Source of the DNA: a virus
Direction: 5' to 3' (one strand)
IMG/VR virus record: IMGVR_UViG_3300030329_001919
Location: 1-21,350 of that record
Length of the DNA: 21,350 nucleotides
The notes below the pieces were generated by a model, which saw only the letters and a program-made list of their open reading frames with translations, made no database searches and had not been told where the DNA came from. This document shows positions 20,137 to 21,350 of the stretch, one piece after another (the first letter of the stretch is position 1; every line of letters begins with the position of its first letter). Both the position numbers and the translations under genes were made by a program.

Positions 20137-21350
20137 TGCCTATTGTTGTTAAGCATGAGCCGTCCGCTGCCGCAGTGTTGGGCATGTCCCGTATCGCCGG
20201 GGAAGGTGCATTCAACAAGTGGAAGACCGAGTTTGAGGCTCGGCAGCAGCAGTACGGATTCCAAAACCTGATGTCTGGACTCAGCGGGGGCATGGGGCTT
20301 GCCCAGCCGTTCATCCAGTCAGCACAGCAGCAGGCTGGTCGCGATCACCAGATGGCGATGTACGAGTTGAAGAAGGGCGACCAGCTTGCAAAGCAGGCCA
20401 AACTAGCAAAATCAACGGGCGCGGGCTTGAATTTTCTGTTTGGTCCGGATGGCCCACTTGCAAACTCAGACGGTACAGCGGCAATTCCAAAGGAGACTAT
20501 AGCGCAGATAGTGCAGAACCCGGACCTTGCCAGTCGGATGCTAGGCTCTGGGGTTGGGGCATTGCAGTCACAGATTGTTGCCGAGCAAGCGTTGCACCCG
20601 GATCGAATAAGGCAAAGAGTTGGGGCACAAATTGCTGCACAACAAGAAATGGACAAACAGAAGATCCAACAACTCGAAATTAAAAAGGGGCAGCTGCTTG
20701 GCGACCCAAGTTTCAATTTCAGAATTGGAAAAAACGGGCAGCTGGAAAACCCTGACCCACAAGTGATGAAGGCTTGGAAATCGCTAGAGTCACAAATACG
20801 CGGTATCAAGTACGGAACCAAGCCGACAATTGAGCAAAGAGAGCAAGCGAACGTGTTAGATAAGGGCGACCATTACCTTATGGACGACGGAAAGGGAAAG
20901 TTTTCTGTCGCTCCAAAGCCCAAGAAGGAATCCGAAAAGCCATCACCCCACTTGCCCCTCCCCAGGAGGGGTGGTCCTGCTGGAACTCAGTGGCCCGAGG
21001 AGGGTCCATCTCCTCAGCAGGCTGAAAAATGGAGAAGTAGGTTTAGGGACAACAGGGACCACATCGAGGAGCGAGACAAGCCAGACGAGGGAGCAATTCT
21101 TGAATGGAGAGATCAACTCGACAAGCTCAACGGAATGAAAGACACACAAAGAAGCGTGCTCCTTGACCCGACCGCCGAGGAGTCAGCAAAGCAGAGCGCC
21201 CGCCAAAACATGGCCACGTTGGATGCGGAGATAGAAGCGCATCAGCAACAACGACCCTCCGGTAGAAAGTCAGCCGCCCAGATCAAGTACGAGGCAGAAC
21301 TGGAGACTTTCATGGAGACGCGGTTGCCTCCACCCTGGCAACCGGGATGG
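20136..21350 (+). CDS. Partial gene, putative internal virion protein (runs off the window)
   Basis: The frame opens at ATG 20136 in a TAATG overlap with the previous gene, with GGTGAG (20122-20127) eight bases upstream, and stays open for 405 codons to the window end, so the C-terminus is missing. The N-terminus (EPSAAAVLGMSRIAGEGAFN) leads into Gln-rich helices (EARQQQYGFQNLMSGL, IQSAQQQAGRDHQ), then mixed charged coil with a LPLPRRGGPAGTQWPEEG linker (about 274-291). Low hydrophobicity, many Gln and Lys, and its place after a probable ejection protein suggest a large internal virion protein. By my count 13 of 23 Arg codons are AGA/AGG, unlike the capsid gene. Function is inferred; the missing part may carry an enzyme domain. 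Confidence 0.72.
   Translation, partial: MPIVVKHEPSAAAVLGMSRIAGEGAFNKWKTEFEARQQQYGFQNLMSGLSGGMGLAQPFIQSAQQQAGRDHQMAMYELKKGDQLAKQAKLAKSTGAGLNFLFGPDGPLANSDGTAAIPKETIAQIVQNPDLASRMLGSGVGALQSQIVAEQALHPDRIRQRVGAQIAAQQEMDKQKIQQLEIKKGQLLGDPSFNFRIGKNGQLENPDPQVMKAWKSLESQIRGIKYGTKPTIEQREQANVLDKGDHYLMDDGKGKFSVAPKPKKESEKPSPHLPLPRRGGPAGTQWPEEGPSPQQAEKWRSRFRDNRDHIEERDKPDEGAILEWRDQLDKLNGMKDTQRSVLLDPTAEESAKQSARQNMATLDAEIEAHQQQRPSGRKSAAQIKYEAELETFMETRLPPPWQPGW
20955..20971. other. Perfect 7-bp GC-rich hairpin inside the last gene
   Basis: CCCCTCC (20955-20961) pairs with GGAGGGG (20965-20971) around CCA. It encodes the LPLPRRG linker. The arms resemble the GC hairpins at 382-414 upstream of terS and the CCCCTCC-type palindromes found as dispersed repeats in some bacterial genomes. 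It may be chance in a proline-rich coding stretch. Confidence 0.35.

Noticed and set aside
1-21350. tRNA genes, integrase, transposase, toxin-antitoxin or defence genes
   Set aside because: I looked for cloverleaf-like arms with TTCGANNC, recombinase catalytic motifs, terminal inverted repeats and typical paired small genes, and found none that I could support.

Overview
The window is a piece of a tailed double-stranded DNA phage (or prophage) genome: one co-directional, tightly packed late operon for DNA packaging, head, connector and tail/adhesin, all on the + strand. The order is small terminase, large terminase, portal, scaffold, major capsid protein, head-tail adaptor, a large tail hub protein, fibre, then putative internal/ejection proteins. 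No tape-measure, tail-tube or sheath gene is visible between adaptor and hub, so a short-tailed (podovirus-like) virion is the best guess. The DNA is moderately GC-rich by eye and uses ATG starts with good Shine-Dalgarno (SD) sites, so the host is a bacterium. The host taxon cannot be fixed from this sequence; several proteins resemble families I associate with uncultured aquatic phages.

Layout: 1-435 is a non-coding leader with a 22-bp-period direct repeat, an imperfect palindrome, a possible sigma70-type promoter and GC-rich hairpins. 436-4714 is the packaging and portal block (TerS, TerL, a conserved 96-aa protein, portal). 4711-6794 holds four unrecognised, low-complexity proteins rich in Pro, Gly, Gln and Tyr. 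6794-9165 is a conserved small protein, a 36-aa very basic micro-protein, the scaffold and the major capsid protein, closed by a strong intrinsic terminator. 9255-10088 is a lectin-like structural protein followed by a second hairpin. 10156-12794 holds a histone-H1-like 47-aa Lys-rich micro-protein, a small two-part protein, the adaptor and three small beta-rich proteins. 12816-18358 encodes the large hub protein and a repeat-bearing fibre. 18364-21350 encodes a small protein, a membrane-active-looking protein and a last gene cut by the window end.

How they work together: TerS and TerL pump DNA through the portal into a procapsid built by the major capsid protein on the acidic scaffold. The adaptor closes the portal, the hub and fibre form the tail and receptor-binding apparatus, and the two distal proteins probably travel inside the particle and leave with the DNA. 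Stop/start overlaps (ATGA, TGATG, GTGA, TAATG) recur, pointing to translational coupling. The most notable observations are: two Lys-rich micro-proteins flanking the scaffold/capsid genes; a long out-of-frame terS/terL overlap; a terminator after the capsid gene with almost no room for a new promoter; and a fibre with four repeats whose protein is conserved while codons have diverged. I see no CRISPR array, tRNA, integrase, transposase, lysis or replication gene. I did not find a clear new defence-like system; the novelty is in unassigned virion-associated proteins.
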